This document shows, piece by piece, positions 23,521 to 36,709 of a stretch of DNA of 50,000 nt; position 1 is the stretch's first letter, and every line of letters begins with the position of its first letter. Below the pieces are notes generated by a model that made no database searches, was not told where the DNA came from, and worked only from the letters and a program-made list of their open reading frames with translations. A program made the translations under genes and the position numbers. The DNA comes from Hormiphora californensis (Eukaryota > Ctenophora > Tentaculata > Cydippida > Pleurobrachiidae). The stretch is taken from the NCBI GenBank assembly GCA_020137815.1, contig CM035360.1, positions 5,741,059 to 5,791,058 of the forward strand. Direction: 5' to 3'.

Positions 23521-25233
23521 TCCACCAGCTACGGGTTTTTCATCCCGTGTCACTCTCCATGTGCTTACAGAAGGATAAGTCGAGAATAACACACATAGCT
23601 CGCTTCATTCGGGAAGCTCGGTAGTTTGGTCATAAAAGATGGCGGTAGATGACCGGATGCAAGGCCAGTCCAAAATCTGTACCTTGTCATGTGATGGAGG
23701 GGCGCGGTGATAAAAAGTTTATGAAAAAAAGTAAATTCCTCTGTGTAAACTGTAAGGATAGAAAAGGACACCTTTGGGGAATATGTGCAAACGGGATCTT
23801 GTGGATTGTGGAATGACAGCATCTCAGTTTGTGTTATTGTTGCACGAATTGTCATTTTTGTTTTGGCTCATTATAAACTCACCGCCCCAGTGGTTACTAT
23901 CCTTGAAGAATGTCCAGGGGGTATCAGTTAGGCGCGGTGTGAGATTGCATTGCAATGGTCTTAGTATCTGGGTACCTCATCCCCCTAACATCATACCACT
24001 CCGATTTGACTGGACATCCATCGATATACCTGACAATATATACTAGTAGTACTTGATGGCTATTCAAGCTATATAACCTGATGATAAATTACCATTGGTT
24101 GTTACTTGTCGACTACTCCAGCAATTAGTATTGAATTTGGATAGTAGAAAATAGGGTTTGCAGCGGGGTTTTTGGGGTACTGAAGTGTGTAAAGATACCC
24201 AAACCATGATTGATTCCTGTTCGTCCTTGTAGAAGGGTAGTAGAATGGTGCTGAGGGGCCACGCTGTGTGTCTTTATACGCAGGAATGGTCACATGAAGG
24301 TAATTGTCCTCTATCAACCAAGCTGTAAAACAACTCTAACGCCTAAATAATTATAGATGATATTATAGCAGAGTTGAGGGAGGATGGAGAGATCGGCATT
24401 GTACCAATTCTATCGAAAGGGTCGAGAAGGGTTTGGGGTCACAGGTACACTAACGAGTCGTTGATTTCGAACTTTCGCCCAAATTTATGCCCAACTGCAG
24501 TAGGTATTACCTCTAATCGGGCTGTGTTAATGAGTGAGGTTAAGTGTCCATGTCACACTTGTCATTTCTGATAAGTATCGCTCAAAGGTATCCTTCAGGA
24601 AAGGGCAACATGAATAGTCAGTTTTAACACTGCAAAAGCAGTAAACAATCACGGTCTCTAAAAGATCCGTAAAAATGGTTTTTGGTCACAAAAATGCAGA
24701 ACATGCGCTAGGAAGGACCCAGATTGCAAATCTTTATGGAATTCCACCCTAATAGTAGGAAAATTAAAAATCTTAATTTTGAGTCACATTACTTGGTAAG
24801 ATATGAGAGTAGTGCTGCAAATCTGATACAATGTCTCGCTCAGTAAATATCAGTATAGGGGAATCTCCCGTTAGTTGAAATGTATTACAATTTAGACTTC
24901 GTTTCCACGTGATTTTAGCTCAGGTTGGCTCTAGTAGGCACTTTATGCAGTGGGCTTCACATCGATGGGTTTAGAATATAACTCCTGAATAGAAATTATT
25001 ATTCATTATAAACTAACGTAATACACACGATAATACACGCGAGAAGAGATTGGAAGGTCCCCACTAAATTCATTATTAACTTAGTATCACTTCTGATAAA
25101 GAGGGAGGGGAATCAGTAAACTTCTATTGTATTGACAAGTGTACCTTCTCGGGTGATCAATAAGTAGGATAGATTCTATGTCTGCGTTAAAGCTATTTGA
25201 TAGTTGTTCTGAAACCTGTTCACAATTGGACAT
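23521..25233 (-). pseudogene. MTX2: MTX2, first direct copy, frame-broken as written
   Basis: Counterpart of 38,066-39,751 with ATG at 25,231-25,233 and the last exon ending near 23,521. Scattered single-base changes break every exon. At 24,858-24,861 it has four Gs where the clean copy has three, and at about 24,592-24,595 it has CCTT where the clean copy has CCTTT. In both places this copy has the length that fits the MTX2 frame. Confidence 0.85.
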
Positions 25234-25536
25234 AACTAAACATTCTTGTAAAGTTTATTCGACTCAGATTATCGTCGTAGTGAAAGGGATTTTTAGATTT
25301 TAAATCGTTATTTTTTAGTTGAGTCTGGAAATCAGCGGCTCGGATCAGAAACATCCCTGCAGAAAATAAGCAAATAGCTTTAGTCAAAGGATAAAGCCAT
25401 GATTATGTCAAAGGATAAAGCACTATTTGCTAGCAAGCTTTGAAAAGAGGGAAGAAAATCGATAAAAAATTTTAACGGCTGATTTTCGGGCCCACACTTG
25501 GAACTACTAGTTGCCTTAGCGCCCCCGGAACTTCCT
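25234..25536. other. Upstream of MTX2 (first copy)
   Basis: Intergenic. It contains two near-identical AAAGGATAAAGC segments (about 25,386-25,420), also seen in the clean copy. Probable MTX2 promoter region by position only. Confidence 0.5.
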
Positions 25537-26352
25537 ACGGTGGCAGATTCCGGTCAAGAGTTTTTCAATCAGTGAAATATTTTGTTTGAAGTTTTATAAA
25601 AAATTTTATTTCAAAAATAAAAATTAACATGTCGTTAAAGAATTATTGGCCGGAATCTGCACGCGAGTGGCAGATCTCGGCCAAGATTCTAAAAAAACCT
25701 GGCCAGGAATCTGCCAAACCACGTGCAGATTCCGCAACAAACTGACACTTACTGATATCAAAGCGAAAACCGCTGTACACCGACATAATTTGATCGCTGA
25801 ATCACGTAAGCAACTTTCCAATCCCTCGGAGGTCTGGAAAGTGTCCCTAATTGAGCAAATAGGGGTCTAATTGACCCCACTTACAACTTTTTCACTGGAA
25901 ACGATAGGACGCTTATGTGAAGCACTTTTCCGACTAATTTTGATACGCTGAATTCACGTAAGCACTTTTCCAATCATCCGAGGTCGGGAAGTTGCCCTAA
26001 TGATGCAAGTAGGCCAATTAGACCTATTATACTTAATTATGGCAAATCCCGCCTCCTCGGAGGGATTGGAAAGTTGCTTACGTGATTCAGCGTATCAAAA
26101 TTAGTCGGGTGGTACAGCGGTTTTTTTTCGCTTTGATATAAGTAAGTTTCGTTTGTTGGCCGGAATCTCACGTGGTTGGCAGATTTGGCCAAGGTTTTTT
26201 AGAATCTTGCCGAGATCTGCCACGCGTGGCAGATTCCGGCCAAGAATTTTAACGACATTTTAATTCTATTTGAAATAAAATTTTTATAAAACTTCAAACA
26301 AAAAATATTTTCACTTGATTGAAAAAAACTCTTGGCCGGAATCTGCCACCGT
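25537..26352. mobile_element. Palindromic DNA element, first direct copy
   Basis: Counterpart of 40,047-40,867. Terminal inverted repeats and nested GGCCGGAATCTGCCA motifs are visible, with one-base damage. The flanking AACTTCCT is complete on the left and shortened to AACTCCT on the right. Confidence 0.88.
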
Positions 26353-26757
26353 AACTCCTGTATCTCTCAACGTTTTGATCACCGCTTATTCAGAGACGGA
26401 TCACGGACCACAACTTTCCATTTTCTGATTTTTCGCAACAAAAAAAAAACAAAACAAGGTTCATGCGAACTAGGAGAATTTGTTGCAAAATACCAATATA
26501 TCATTTGCGTACGATGTTAACGCGCAGAAGAATATCAAACGATGCAACACACGGCGCGGGCGTCGCGCTTGTAAAAGAACGAAAAATTTGTTTTTGAAAC
26601 TTTGAAATAAAATATCGTTTGAAATTTTAGAATTTAGGAAATTAGAAATTCCCTTCTCTTCTTCTTCTATTAGGCCGTTCTCCACCATTAGGTGAGATTG
26701 ATGGGGTGGTACCATGGAGATTCATTTACCCCGGCCTGGTTTGAGGGTTTGGATTTG

Positions 26758-29700
26758 GTAGTCCTTTCCCCGGTTTAACTGTTTAGGGATATCCATGAAA
26801 GATGAAACAGTCTGGGTGATCGGGAAGCCATCTTGAGTATCGAGGGTTTAAAACAAGCCGATCAAACCTTCTTGTCGCTGGTCCAGATGAGCTGGACAGT
26901 CAGTGAGGAGGGTGTTGGGCTGTTTCATTTTCTATGCGCATAGGCGGCAGGTTGGAGTGTTTGCTAGTTCATCTTGTGAAAATGGTAGTTAAGTGTCCCA
27001 AGCAGAAGCGGGGTTGCCGCACTCCAAGTGATTTCGGTCCAGGTGCTGGAGAGCTGTTTGACGTGGTTCGGTTCCAGAAAAAGATTCATGTGGAGCCGTT
27101 GGAGGCCCTTGTCATTTGTGTTTCTTCACCCTAGGGCCGCATAGGCGGCTTTCTTCGGGATAGGAGGGCGTATGAGTTTTTCAATCTCCTTTTTTGGTTT
27201 TTTTGCCCCTTTAGCGCGGGAGTCTGCTAGTTCATGCCCTTCGTGGCCTTGTGAGCAGGGATCACCGTATTTTAAACGGTGTGAAAACTGCAAGGGCGTC
27301 GTTCAGGTTGGAAATGGTGTTTGGGTGGTTTTGGATATGCATACGGTGCTATCCAGTGATTTGATGTTCCTGGCTATGCAATTGATGAGGATTTTTGATT
27401 GGCAGTTCCTGTGCCAAGGAGGGGTTTGGTGGTTTGTTTGGAGGCATTTGCGGCCATAGGGACTGTTGTGGTATCACCCAGATGAAAGCGGACGAGTGAC
27501 CTCTTGCCCATTTTTCACGGAGTAATTTAGGAGGCCAGCAGCCGGCGTTGCCGTCAATTTATGGAACCGTCTGTGTAGGCATATTGTGTGATCGTCTCTC
27601 CCTCTTCTTTGGAGTCCTCTGCGTCCGAATCTACAGGGAGTATTCCCGTCGAAGGATGAGTTGAGGGATGGTGTGGTCATGTTCCCACACTTGCTGGAGG
27701 AGGTTTAGGCATTCGTTCCACTGTTTTGCGTGGAGTGAATACTTGGTTTGTGGTAGCTGCGGACATTATAGCCCTTCCCACTGATCGGCCGCTCTGAGCG
27801 TGTACGCTGTTTTAATGGAGCATGTCTCAGTGGTCTTACTATGGGCATGGTTGTGGGTTATTATGTAAGCGCCTTCCATGGTGTGCTGGACAATGGCTCC
27901 AGTTACCATTTGGAGGGCAAGTCTTTGGATCTTGATGTGTTTATCTGTTTTTCTTGTGTCAGCATGGCATGGACCATACGAGCGCGCCAAGGAGATAATG
28001 GGACGTGTAGGCTGGATTGTAGATCCACAGGCATGGTCTTTGGCGGAAGCCCCACGTTGGCCACCGCTCTCTGCACTGGAAATAGGACTGTTACATTTCT
28101 TTATTTGGGATCAATAGTTTCGACCAATTTAGTTTGGAGTCCAATGTGGGACACCCAGGAATTTGGTGTGTGGTTGGTTCTTGATCTTCGTGACCCATTA
28201 CCTGATGGGTTCTATGAGTTTTATGGTGTGGCGGTGGGTGAATATTACTGGTGGATTTGAGAGCGCTGGAGCTTGAGTCCCACTGATTTGCACCACTTGC
28301 TAATGTTGGATAGGCTTTTTGGGTTGCTTCTCTGGGAAGGGGTAGATGTCGCTAGCCGCATTGCCTTCGTTGAGGGCGATATTGTTCGGCCGGCTTAGAA
28401 GCAGAGGTCATCTGCGAACCCTTGGAGATCACCAGGAATTTTTGTCCTTTTTTTAGGCTGAGGAGGTCGTCCATCACCAGGTTCAAGGAGAATGGCGATA
28501 GGAATTCCTCATTGGGGGGCAGCCTTGTCAGGCCGAACATAGGGTGTGTCCCAAGAGTGAGGTTTTGACTCGGCGATTGGAGATCACCCCCCCGTGTATA
28601 GTAATCAATGGCCGTTTTACTGTCTTTTAGTTTGGTGGTAGTGCTCTCTCTATGGCTGTGAAGGCCCACGTTTGTCGGAAAGAGCCCTCTATGTGCGAGG
28701 AAGGTTGCCATGGCTATTTCCTCTGTGCATGAGGGTGTGTGTTCTATTTTCGAACGACTTTGTGGAGGGCAGTGTCAGTGGGGACGCACTCTCGTCTAAA
28801 TCCGAACTGGTTTTTGTTGGAGTTTCTTGTGTAATTTTTGGTCCACTTCGATGTGACCATAGAATAGCTCTCCAAAGCTTCTGGAGGTTGGAGCTAGGTT
28901 ATGGTTCGGAATGATTTTGGTTGTCTGTAGTCACTCTTTCCTGGCTTTGGGAGGTTAAATTGCTTCAGACTCTTGCCAAGACTGAGGAGTGACCCAAGGG
29001 AGAGAAAGAGCAATTGCTATCTTTTGGAAAGTAAGTAGCAAAGGCTGGACAAACCTTTTGCATCATGATTGGTCGGATTTCATCTGGTACTGCCGCTGTG
29101 AGCGGTTTTGAACTCTTAAGTGCTCTGATTATTCTGGTATGGAGAAGCATGCTCACTGGGCCATTCTTCTTTGGATCCATTTCAATGGGGGGTAAGTGAT
29201 GGCCGTGTGCTTTAGTCTTCTCCGAAGAGGGAGTTCCCGCATGTGTTCCAGGGTCTCGGCTGGGCGCACGTCAGGGAGCCGTATGGCTGTCAGGAACAAC
29301 TAAGGTGATTGCCAGGGTTATTCTTGATACTACTTGGCAATTTTGGTGAGCGTAAGAGAGGAGCCGTCAATTTCGCCTGTCCAAGATTGCCAGGCTGTGC
29401 GTTTGGACTGGTCTCCTCAGTTTTTTGTATATTTTGATTTTCTTTTGCTTCTTCCCATAAGGGAGGAGTCTTAACGCTCTGAGCTGCCTGTCAGCGCGGA
29501 GATTCATAGAACCTCCTGGCGGTCTTGACTTCATCCGTGAGACAACACTGGATCTTTGGTGTGGCTGAGATGTGGGTCAGTGGAGTGCATTCTTGTATGC
29601 GTTGTTGATAAGGATTTTAGTCAGCCGTAGCGTGCTCCTCTAGATCTTTAGCATTGATGATACCTTTTGTTGAGGATGGGGGCGGCTTTCGGACATGGCT

Positions 29701-31838
29701 TTTTATACTGATTTTTGGAATTGTAACCAATTAGTTTCTGGGGTTTTGGGAATGATCGGATGTTGGAGATGTCCCTGTTCCCACTAGAGTGAAGGTTATG
29801 GGGATGTGGTCGGAGTGGCACTTCATAGGTTGGTCTGCCATTTCGAACCACTAGTAAACCCGTTCGCTACGGAGGAATTTCGCGGAAATTGGTAGATGGA
29901 TTAGGAAAATACTGACACCAACAGTCGAAAGTGTTGACATGGCCTATCCTACGGCAACGTAACAGGAGCTCAGGCGGGATCGATGCGAGTTTGAGAACGC
30001 CAGAAGATGATCACGGTGATCAAAGTGGTAAAAGAAACTTCTAGTTTGCAGATTCCTCGCATTCGTCATATTGTGGTCATATGCATTAATCTATGAGATT
30101 GATCTCGGTTCTGTTAATCTCCAACGTTCTTGTTCGTTCTCTCTGCACTTCTCTTGGTTGTTGCTGCATTTTAACCCCTCAGGTGTATGGAAAGTAGAGA
30201 ACGGCGGTCAGGATCTTAAGGCGTAACTCCAAAATTGTCGCTGTTCCGTATATCACAGTTGTTGAAAGAAGGATATAATTAGCTGGACAGTGAACGCAAT
30301 ACAAAGCAAATCAGATGCAAGTGCTTGCAACTGCCACTACCAATAGTAACAATCCTTGGTAACGGCTCCCCCACCCCTGGGCCCCACTCCAGGGCTGAGA
30401 CCCCACGCAAACCTGCACGTGGCAAAAATGCCATATTTGGTTAAAAAACGTTACACGGGATTTCCCTATTTGCTTTTTAATAATAGTATGAGTCTACTGC
30501 TTGGTTATTCGATATGGTCAGGGTCTAGGCGTTCTGCCATCGACCATTGTCGAACGTTTGGTGGGGAGGAGTTATGTTTGATATGTGAAGGTCTGCATGA
30601 GGAGGAAACTCCAGGACGTGCGTATCCTCTTTTGATACCAGGCGTTATCATCGTTTGCTCCCCCAGAGGAGTTGTGGAGCGTTTTACAGTCTGTACCCAC
30701 TATCATTGGTAGTTATGTTTGGCTGCATGGGCTAATTTCCCTAGTTAGCGCGGGAGGGCAAGGGTTTGGCTCGGTTCCCTGTCAGGGAGCTGAGTAGGAT
30801 GGTGTTATGTATTTTGCGAATGTTGTGGAGGTTGTCGCGGTCGAGAGGGCGTCCATGAAGAATATTTTCGGACAGATCTTTGTGGAACATAAGCCAGCCT
30901 GCGGATTGTCCGCCCGCTTATCGTAGATAGCGGATATAACCTCCACTAGTTTCAGTCTCCCCTGTTTCTTAGTGGGGGTGCTCTTGAGTGAGAAGATGTG
31001 GTGTTGGGTTGAACTCTCACTAAGATTATCATCCCACCCCGTGGGTGACTTCTCTTGAGGTTAATCTGAGTCACTCGAAGATACTTAACTTTGACTGGTG
31101 GGTCCGGAGGAGGATGGCGTGGACAATGGAGGGGGGGACGGTCGATACCCCTGGGTGGAAGCCGTGGTGGGTTTTCCCATCGTGTGGGGCCCCGGGAGGC
31201 TGGTGTGTCTTCTTGATGGTTTTTTGTTGTTTTGGCACCACGATCCATCGGGGGTTGGATCTGTGCTCCACTCGATGGTGGAGATATGGTCAATGGTTTT
31301 TGGTGGTTCTTGGGGAAACACTTTGTTTGTGTCTGTTGTATGAGTATAATAGGAATCATTAAACCAGAGCAAAGAATAGGGCAGTAATGGAATGGCCTTT
31401 TGTTAAACAGGTGGAGGGTGGCGACTAGTGCCAGGAAATGAAGGCCCCGGCCGGGGGGCCGCAGCATAGCTGTGTTACAATGGCCTGAGGACTGCCGCGG
31501 TAGGCGGGCAGGTTAGTTGGTGACGACCCTTTCTGGAAGGATCTATGTGTGTTGGGATTCTTGTGCCTGTCAATATCCTCTCAGGAAGGAGGGTACAGGC
31601 AGGAGGGTTTTGGTCCACTACAGGGTGGACGTAATGGAGCCTCCCTATGGGGAGGGTCTTGTAGACACTATTAGCCCACTCACAAGGCAATGATGGGACG
31701 TAGCCGCGGACGAGCTTCCATGGGGTAGTAAGGAATCTCACATCCTTCACCAATTGCCATATAGTGCGCCACAAGTTTGTGTAATGTGTTTACATTTTTC
31801 ATGAAGAACCTGATGACCCTTCTATGCTGGAGGCTTTG
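26758..31838 (-). pseudogene. I-group retrotransposon, first direct copy, broken
   Basis: Counterpart of 41,278-46,338. The reverse transcriptase and RNase H regions are in many frames (for example MVMDDLLSLKKGQKFLV near 28,430-28,480 and KMTTPSLNSSFDG near 27,660). The gag-like Pro-rich part and endonuclease start lie between about 30,380 and 31,400. The same interruption of the endonuclease is present (about 29,860-30,490). Damage is spread evenly and dominated by single-base gains and losses. Confidence 0.85.
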
Positions 31839-32541
31839 ACCAGGACTCACCACTCTTTAGCGATATTTTTCAGTTCGAACCACAGCACAAGAACGATGAT
31901 AAGAGGGAGGAAGATGAGATGTAATATGTTGACACCATCACTGAACCTCACTCCGTGCCTCGTAACCGGTTCGTGGTGTGCTTTCTCACCCCTGTACGCG
32001 GGACAGAGTCTGGGTTATTATTGGACTTGCGATTATTGAGATAGTGCTGTCTGGCGCCAGACCCCGATTTGACAGTGCGCTGAGACAGGTCTCGCACCGC
32101 CAGACAGGGATTGTGTCACTCTAGATTTTTAGGTCCTATTCCTCAAGACCGCGGAGACAGTACGAACAGATCAATGTTTATGGCCGGGTTTGTAAATACA
32201 GTGTTCAGGCCAAGATCATTGACCAGTGACCGGTAAGGGGGATTACAGAGCTCAGTGGGGGAGGGCGACAGAAATAGTGACAGAGATAGGAGATAGAAGC
32301 TGTAGCTGTGAGAAAACATACCAACGCATGATTTTGCAGACAGTAGAGATCAAAAACACAGTATCACAGTGTACACAACAACACACACACACTTGGCTCA
32401 CTCAGCTCCCAATTAGGAGACACACGGTCTTCAATGGAGAGAAGCACATGGTGAGTCCAGGGGGAACATAACTTATTGGACATTCTGTCGAGACTAGGAT
32501 TGATTACGAATTGTCCTACAGACCCCTTCGCCTTCTCCTAA
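31839..32541. other. Start of clean copy, upstream of the hairpin element
   Basis: Duplicate of 17,213 to about 17,900. Identity with 17,213-17,830 is almost complete over about 615 bp (I noted one substitution, AGTACGAAC for AGTAAGAAC at about 32,163, and one T-run change near 32,332). It includes repeat C (32,047-32,107). No gene assigned. Confidence 0.75.
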
Positions 32542-32550
32542 TACAAGAAC

Positions 32551-32922
32551 GGTAGGCGGTAAATGTTAACCAGATCTGTGAGAATTTCGCACGTTTTTGC
32601 CCATAACTCAGCCATTTCTTGACCAATTTGCAAAATCTTTGGCTCATTGGAAAGAGGACTTTGAGCTCTTTCAAATGAGCCTAATTAAACTAAAATCGGC
32701 GCAAAATGCGCGGCGTGGTGGCGAAAACGCGCATTTTGCGCCATGACGCCGCGCATTTTGCGCCGATTTTAGTTTTATTAGGCTCATTTGAAAGACCTAA
32801 ATGTCCTCTTTCCAACGCACCCAAGATTTTGCAAATTGGTCAAGAAATGACTGAGTTATGGACAAAAACGTGGTTTTGCACGTACGTTTTCTCTCAGATC
32901 TGGTTAACATTTACCGCCTACC
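32551..32922. mobile_element. 372-bp hairpin DNA transposon (MULE-type MITE?)
   Basis: Terminal inverted repeats run about 28 bp (GGTAGGCGGTAAATGTTAAC at the left end, its complement at the right end), and the interior is itself a hairpin. Each half carries CTCATTTGAAAG or its complement, AAATCGGCGCAAAATGCG and TTGACCAATTTGCAAA, so the element could fold along most of its length. It is flanked on both sides by the same 9 bp, TACAAGAAC (32,542-32,550 and 32,923-32,931), a target-site duplication. A 9-bp duplication with long inverted ends is typical of Mutator-like elements (family knowledge); no transposase is present, so it is non-autonomous. Confidence 0.9.
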
Positions 32923-32931
32923 TACAAGAAC

Positions 32932-33284
32932 CAGAAACCCACAGGAAAAATGAAAAATGTCTTGAATTTTGGGTTTTGGGAAAGAAAATAAACATACAGC
33001 ATACACATTTAACACACGGAAAATAAAGGAACAAATAACACACAACTCTTTTCCAAAAACCTTTCTCTTCGCCAAATACATAATGCTCTCAAAACCAATC
33101 AATTTACTGAACTACAAGTCATGTGATACATAAGAAGCAATACTACTCAATTCGTCACATTATACACAGTCAATATATCACTCTGTTTCACTACGGGAGC
33201 TCAGTTCTGCACACCCAGTTACCCACTTGGTTACGAAATAACCCCTTCGTGCGCTGGCAAGGGAGGGTTAACTTCGTTACCCAG
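32932..33284. other. Intergenic, 3' of WDR48
   Basis: No gene seen; it should contain the WDR48 3' untranslated region. The plus-strand frame from 33,123 is antisense and unsupported. Confidence 0.55.
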
Positions 33285-36200
33285 TTACCCACTGCCACTG
33301 GCACTAATGCTACTGTTCTGTGTGACAAGATACATTAGTCTCAGATCACTACCACTCTTCCATATTGTATGTTTAACTGTCCTCAAGTCCATGTGGGACT
33401 GCAGCCTCTGTTTATTACAGAATATTGCTATATCCTGGAGTGGGGGAGAGGGTGTGTCCGGTGTCCCCAGAATCTTATCAGCTACATACTCAATAACTTT
33501 TGATATGACCAAGAAATCATTAGCAGAGAGACGGCCTTCCCGGGATTTAGGAGGTGGGTCATCCGAGAATTGTTCAATGTAGAATGCTATCTTGGTGAAT
33601 CTTGGCATTTCATTCTTCACTTTCAGGTTGTGAACCCAGGTTGGAATTAGTTCCTCTAGAATCCTGCTATCCTTCTCGACACACGTCTCGTCTACTCTTA
33701 TTCTAGATAGAGGAATGTGGTATTAGTACTCCCATGGGTAATGGGTGTGCTACTAAATCGGGACTAAATTTGTTGTTGAAACTATGGAGTTGTGTTACCT
33801 AAAGAGAGTTCGGCCACATCCATCACTCCCCTCTACAAGAGCAAATGGTGTATGCGGGGGTAAATCACACTGTTTCGGCTTGAACTCTGGGTCAGGCAGC
33901 GTTGTCTGAGAAAGGGAAGGATTAGTTTGATATAACAGAGAAAAACATGGGCTTCTGAAGGTGGGATGGGAAAAAGAAAAAGAACAGAGGGATGTTGTAT
34001 ATCTCACCCCGGGTGGGTTCCAATGCTGTAAAAGGCCCTGTAGGATGAGTCCCCCGTAGTTAATCTTGTTGTCCCCTTCCTCCACTATACAAACCCAGGC
34101 ACTGAAACACTCTCCCTCATCCAGGTGCACAGTCAACATCTGAAATGGTGATATGTTCGAGCCCTTTTTATTTTACCCCTTGCGGGGCGCGGTGAAACAG
34201 GGTCGAGCAAAGCAACTGAAATGGTGGGTGGGGGTAACATATTGAAGATCGGGGAGCTGAGATAGGGATAGCTTCAACACAAAGTAGAGATCAGGGAGGG
34301 AATAGTTCATGATGTTTTAACTAGAGAAATGAAGTAAAGGATTGGGATTTGATTTGCAACCTACCCCCGTTCTGACATCAGCAGTAAACCAGTTAGGTAT
34401 AAACTCCTGTCTATTCCTCCCCTCTACCTCCTCCTTTAGCTCAATCTTACCCAGCTCCTTCACCAGTCTACCTTTTAGCACGTTATAGAGGAACCCGTGA
34501 CCTGGGAGATAGATAGAGTTAGGACTTAGTTAGGGTTCTAGAAGCTGATATCCATGACAGAAACAGGGAGAATTTATGAGGGATTCAATCATCTCTTGAT
34601 AGAAATCATAACGGGGATCATTCTATAATCGCATCATGACTAATTGTTCTACGCACCATTACTATTAGTACACAGTACATGTTGTTTATCGGACAATATA
34701 ACAGCTGTCTTGAGGCCCTCTCCTCCCTGTATGGTGGCAGTGGGACCTGGTATCACAGCCCTTTCCATATTGTGAGCAGAGGCCCGGGTGGGCAGGGACC
34801 ACCTGTTAACTGAGGTCTCTGTAGTGCCCAGCCAGAGAGATTTAGTGTTTTTATCGAGAGCAATCTGTAGGGGATACCAGGGGTTATACAGTGTGATATC
34901 CAATGTACAACTCTGACACTAATTTACTGCTACAAATTTACATTTTGTCCCAGTCCCCCAGAGATCACCAAAACCAACCCTACTTACATCGAGAATACTT
35001 CCATTTTCCTTCAACAAGAATGTATTCTCTGAAGTCTTTAGATTTGTCTCGAAAAGTGTCTTCTCCCTTCCCCCACTGTAAAAGTGGCTCCAATCTGGAT
35101 CAACGGCTAAAGCCCAGACCCCTTGTTCGTGATTTCTAAAGGTAGTGATACACCTCTGCTGTCCAATACTCCATAACTTTACTGTTCCGTCTGTACTAGC
35201 TGATAATAACTGAAAAATATAGGTTGATCAGTGGTACAATTCTGAAATATGTTCTCTGATGATCATGAACTTCAAATTCAAATTTCGATCTTATGCTCTG
35301 AATTATTTTCCCACGGTCTGTGTTTGAGCGCGTACTCCGCGCACAGAACCCCTCACAGCCCCATTCGCGCGTTACCAACCGTCAGCACACCACACATTCA
35401 GTTCAATCCGCTGAATCGATTGTTACCACTCTTACTCTCAGCTATGTGAACGAGGGCCGAGCAATACAAGGTAAAATTCAAATGACACACAATCCCTATT
35501 ACCTGTGTACCATCAGGGCTCAGAACCAGTGCCTTGACCGCCTCGGTATGGCCCTTTAATTTCCCGCTCTTGAGACACTGTCCTAGGGTCCCATAGCCGG
35601 ATAAAATTCTCAGTGCCACTACTTGCAAGAAGGGTCCCACAAGGTGTTATTGACATGCTGTAGATTGAATCTTTGTGTCCCTCGCATATCGCTGCTGAAG
35701 GATAGGAATCGATAGCATGGAGTATTTCATTCTGTTCTAGTTCCCCGAAAACAAATCTTTCTAAGTTGACTTTAGCTCTTTACTGTACTTACTGGAAACC
35801 GAGTTGATGTTAGTTGTTAGGTTTTTAAGAGTTCTAACATCCCAAATAAAGATCTTCTTATCTAAACCACCGGATGCGAATATTTCTCTGTCAGCAGCGA
35901 AGGATAACCTCTTGACATAGTCGCGGTGGGTTCGGAGTGTTGACATTACGAACCCTTTCGAGGCATCCCATATCTTAACTCCGGTATCCGAGGAACCGGA
36001 AAACACTGGTGGAAGAAAAACATGAATAATTGAAATGTGTGGAATGAGCAAGAGAAGATTCGGAAAATGTTAATAATTGGTTAGCTACTTACAAAGATCA
36101 TGTTTGGGTGTGTAGAAGATAGAGTTAACCCAGTCAGAGTGATGTTCATATGTGTTGATTAGGGATATACTCTGGGAGAGAAGGCGGGTTAGAAGGAGCA

Positions 36201-36709
36201 CGAGAGACTCCCTCTCGGAGAGAGGGAGAGAGAAAGAGCGAGGAAAAGACATGGACAGTTAGAGCTCAGAGAACAATCAACATGTACACGCGTGTACAAA
36301 ATATGTGTGCTCTGGGCAATATAGGCATAATTGAAACAAGGCACACATCCTGCTGCAAACACACACACACCAATTCAGAATTGAGCGCTATTCCAAACCT
36401 ACTTTCCTAAAATTTATAATTGAGCGCTATTCCAAACCTACATTCTTGTTGGTGATGTCCCATGACCTAATAAGGGAGTCCCTGCATGCAGTGAAAAGGC
36501 AGTTGGCGGGGGCTGGTGCCAACACCAGGGCGTTCACTCCATTCTTGTGTAACGGCTCTAGTTAGGGAGAGAGGGTGTTAGAACAGAGCTGCGTCAACTC
36601 CCAAGAAAAAAGAAGTGGTTTGTGAAGTGGTTTAAGAAGTGGTTTGAGAGGGCTGTTTACCTGACTCATCCCGTATCACGTAAGATACGCTGGTCCTCTT
36701 TTTGTTCAT
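33285..36709 (-). CDS. WDR48: WDR48 / UAF1, WD-repeat deubiquitinase activator
   Basis: Eleven exons, in transcript order: 36,661-36,709; 36,442-36,557; 36,093-36,171; 35,793-36,005; 35,503-35,694; 34,988-35,209; 34,657-34,864; 34,365-34,501; 34,008-34,139; 33,799-33,905; 33,285-33,702. All have GT and AG ends in phase. Correcting one extra base in exon 5 (about 35,579) gives 623 codons, against 677 residues in human. Signatures: [101 protein letters not shown] and, near the end, [17 protein letters not shown] of the SUMO-like domain. The N-terminal two thirds is a WD40 propeller. In animals the protein binds and activates USP1, USP12 and USP46, acting in DNA repair and signalling. The extra base looks like a sequencing error, since the other copy lacks it. 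It lies 249 bp downstream of MRGBP on the same strand. Confidence 0.96.

Larger units (their letters stand above)
17213..31838. repeat. First copy of a ~14.5-kb direct duplication (noisy)
   Basis: Collinear, same orientation and order as 31,839-46,338: upstream segment, 372-bp hairpin element, WDR48, MRGBP, MTX2, palindromic element, retrotransposon. It ends at GGAGGCTTT near 31,837, where the second copy starts again with GGACTCACCACTC (as at 17,213). The first ~615 bp (17,213 to about 17,830) are nearly identical to the second copy; after that, small insertions and deletions occur every few tens of bases. Genes in this copy are all frame-broken. Confidence 0.93.

Noticed and set aside
27841-28260. 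139-codon plus-strand frame
   Set aside because: Antisense to the broken retrotransposon copy; not present in the cleaner copy.
17213-31838. First copy as an ordinary decayed pseudogene cluster
   Set aside because: Indels are as dense in introns and transposons as in exons, and at three sites this copy has the better reading frame; error or raw-read origin fits better.
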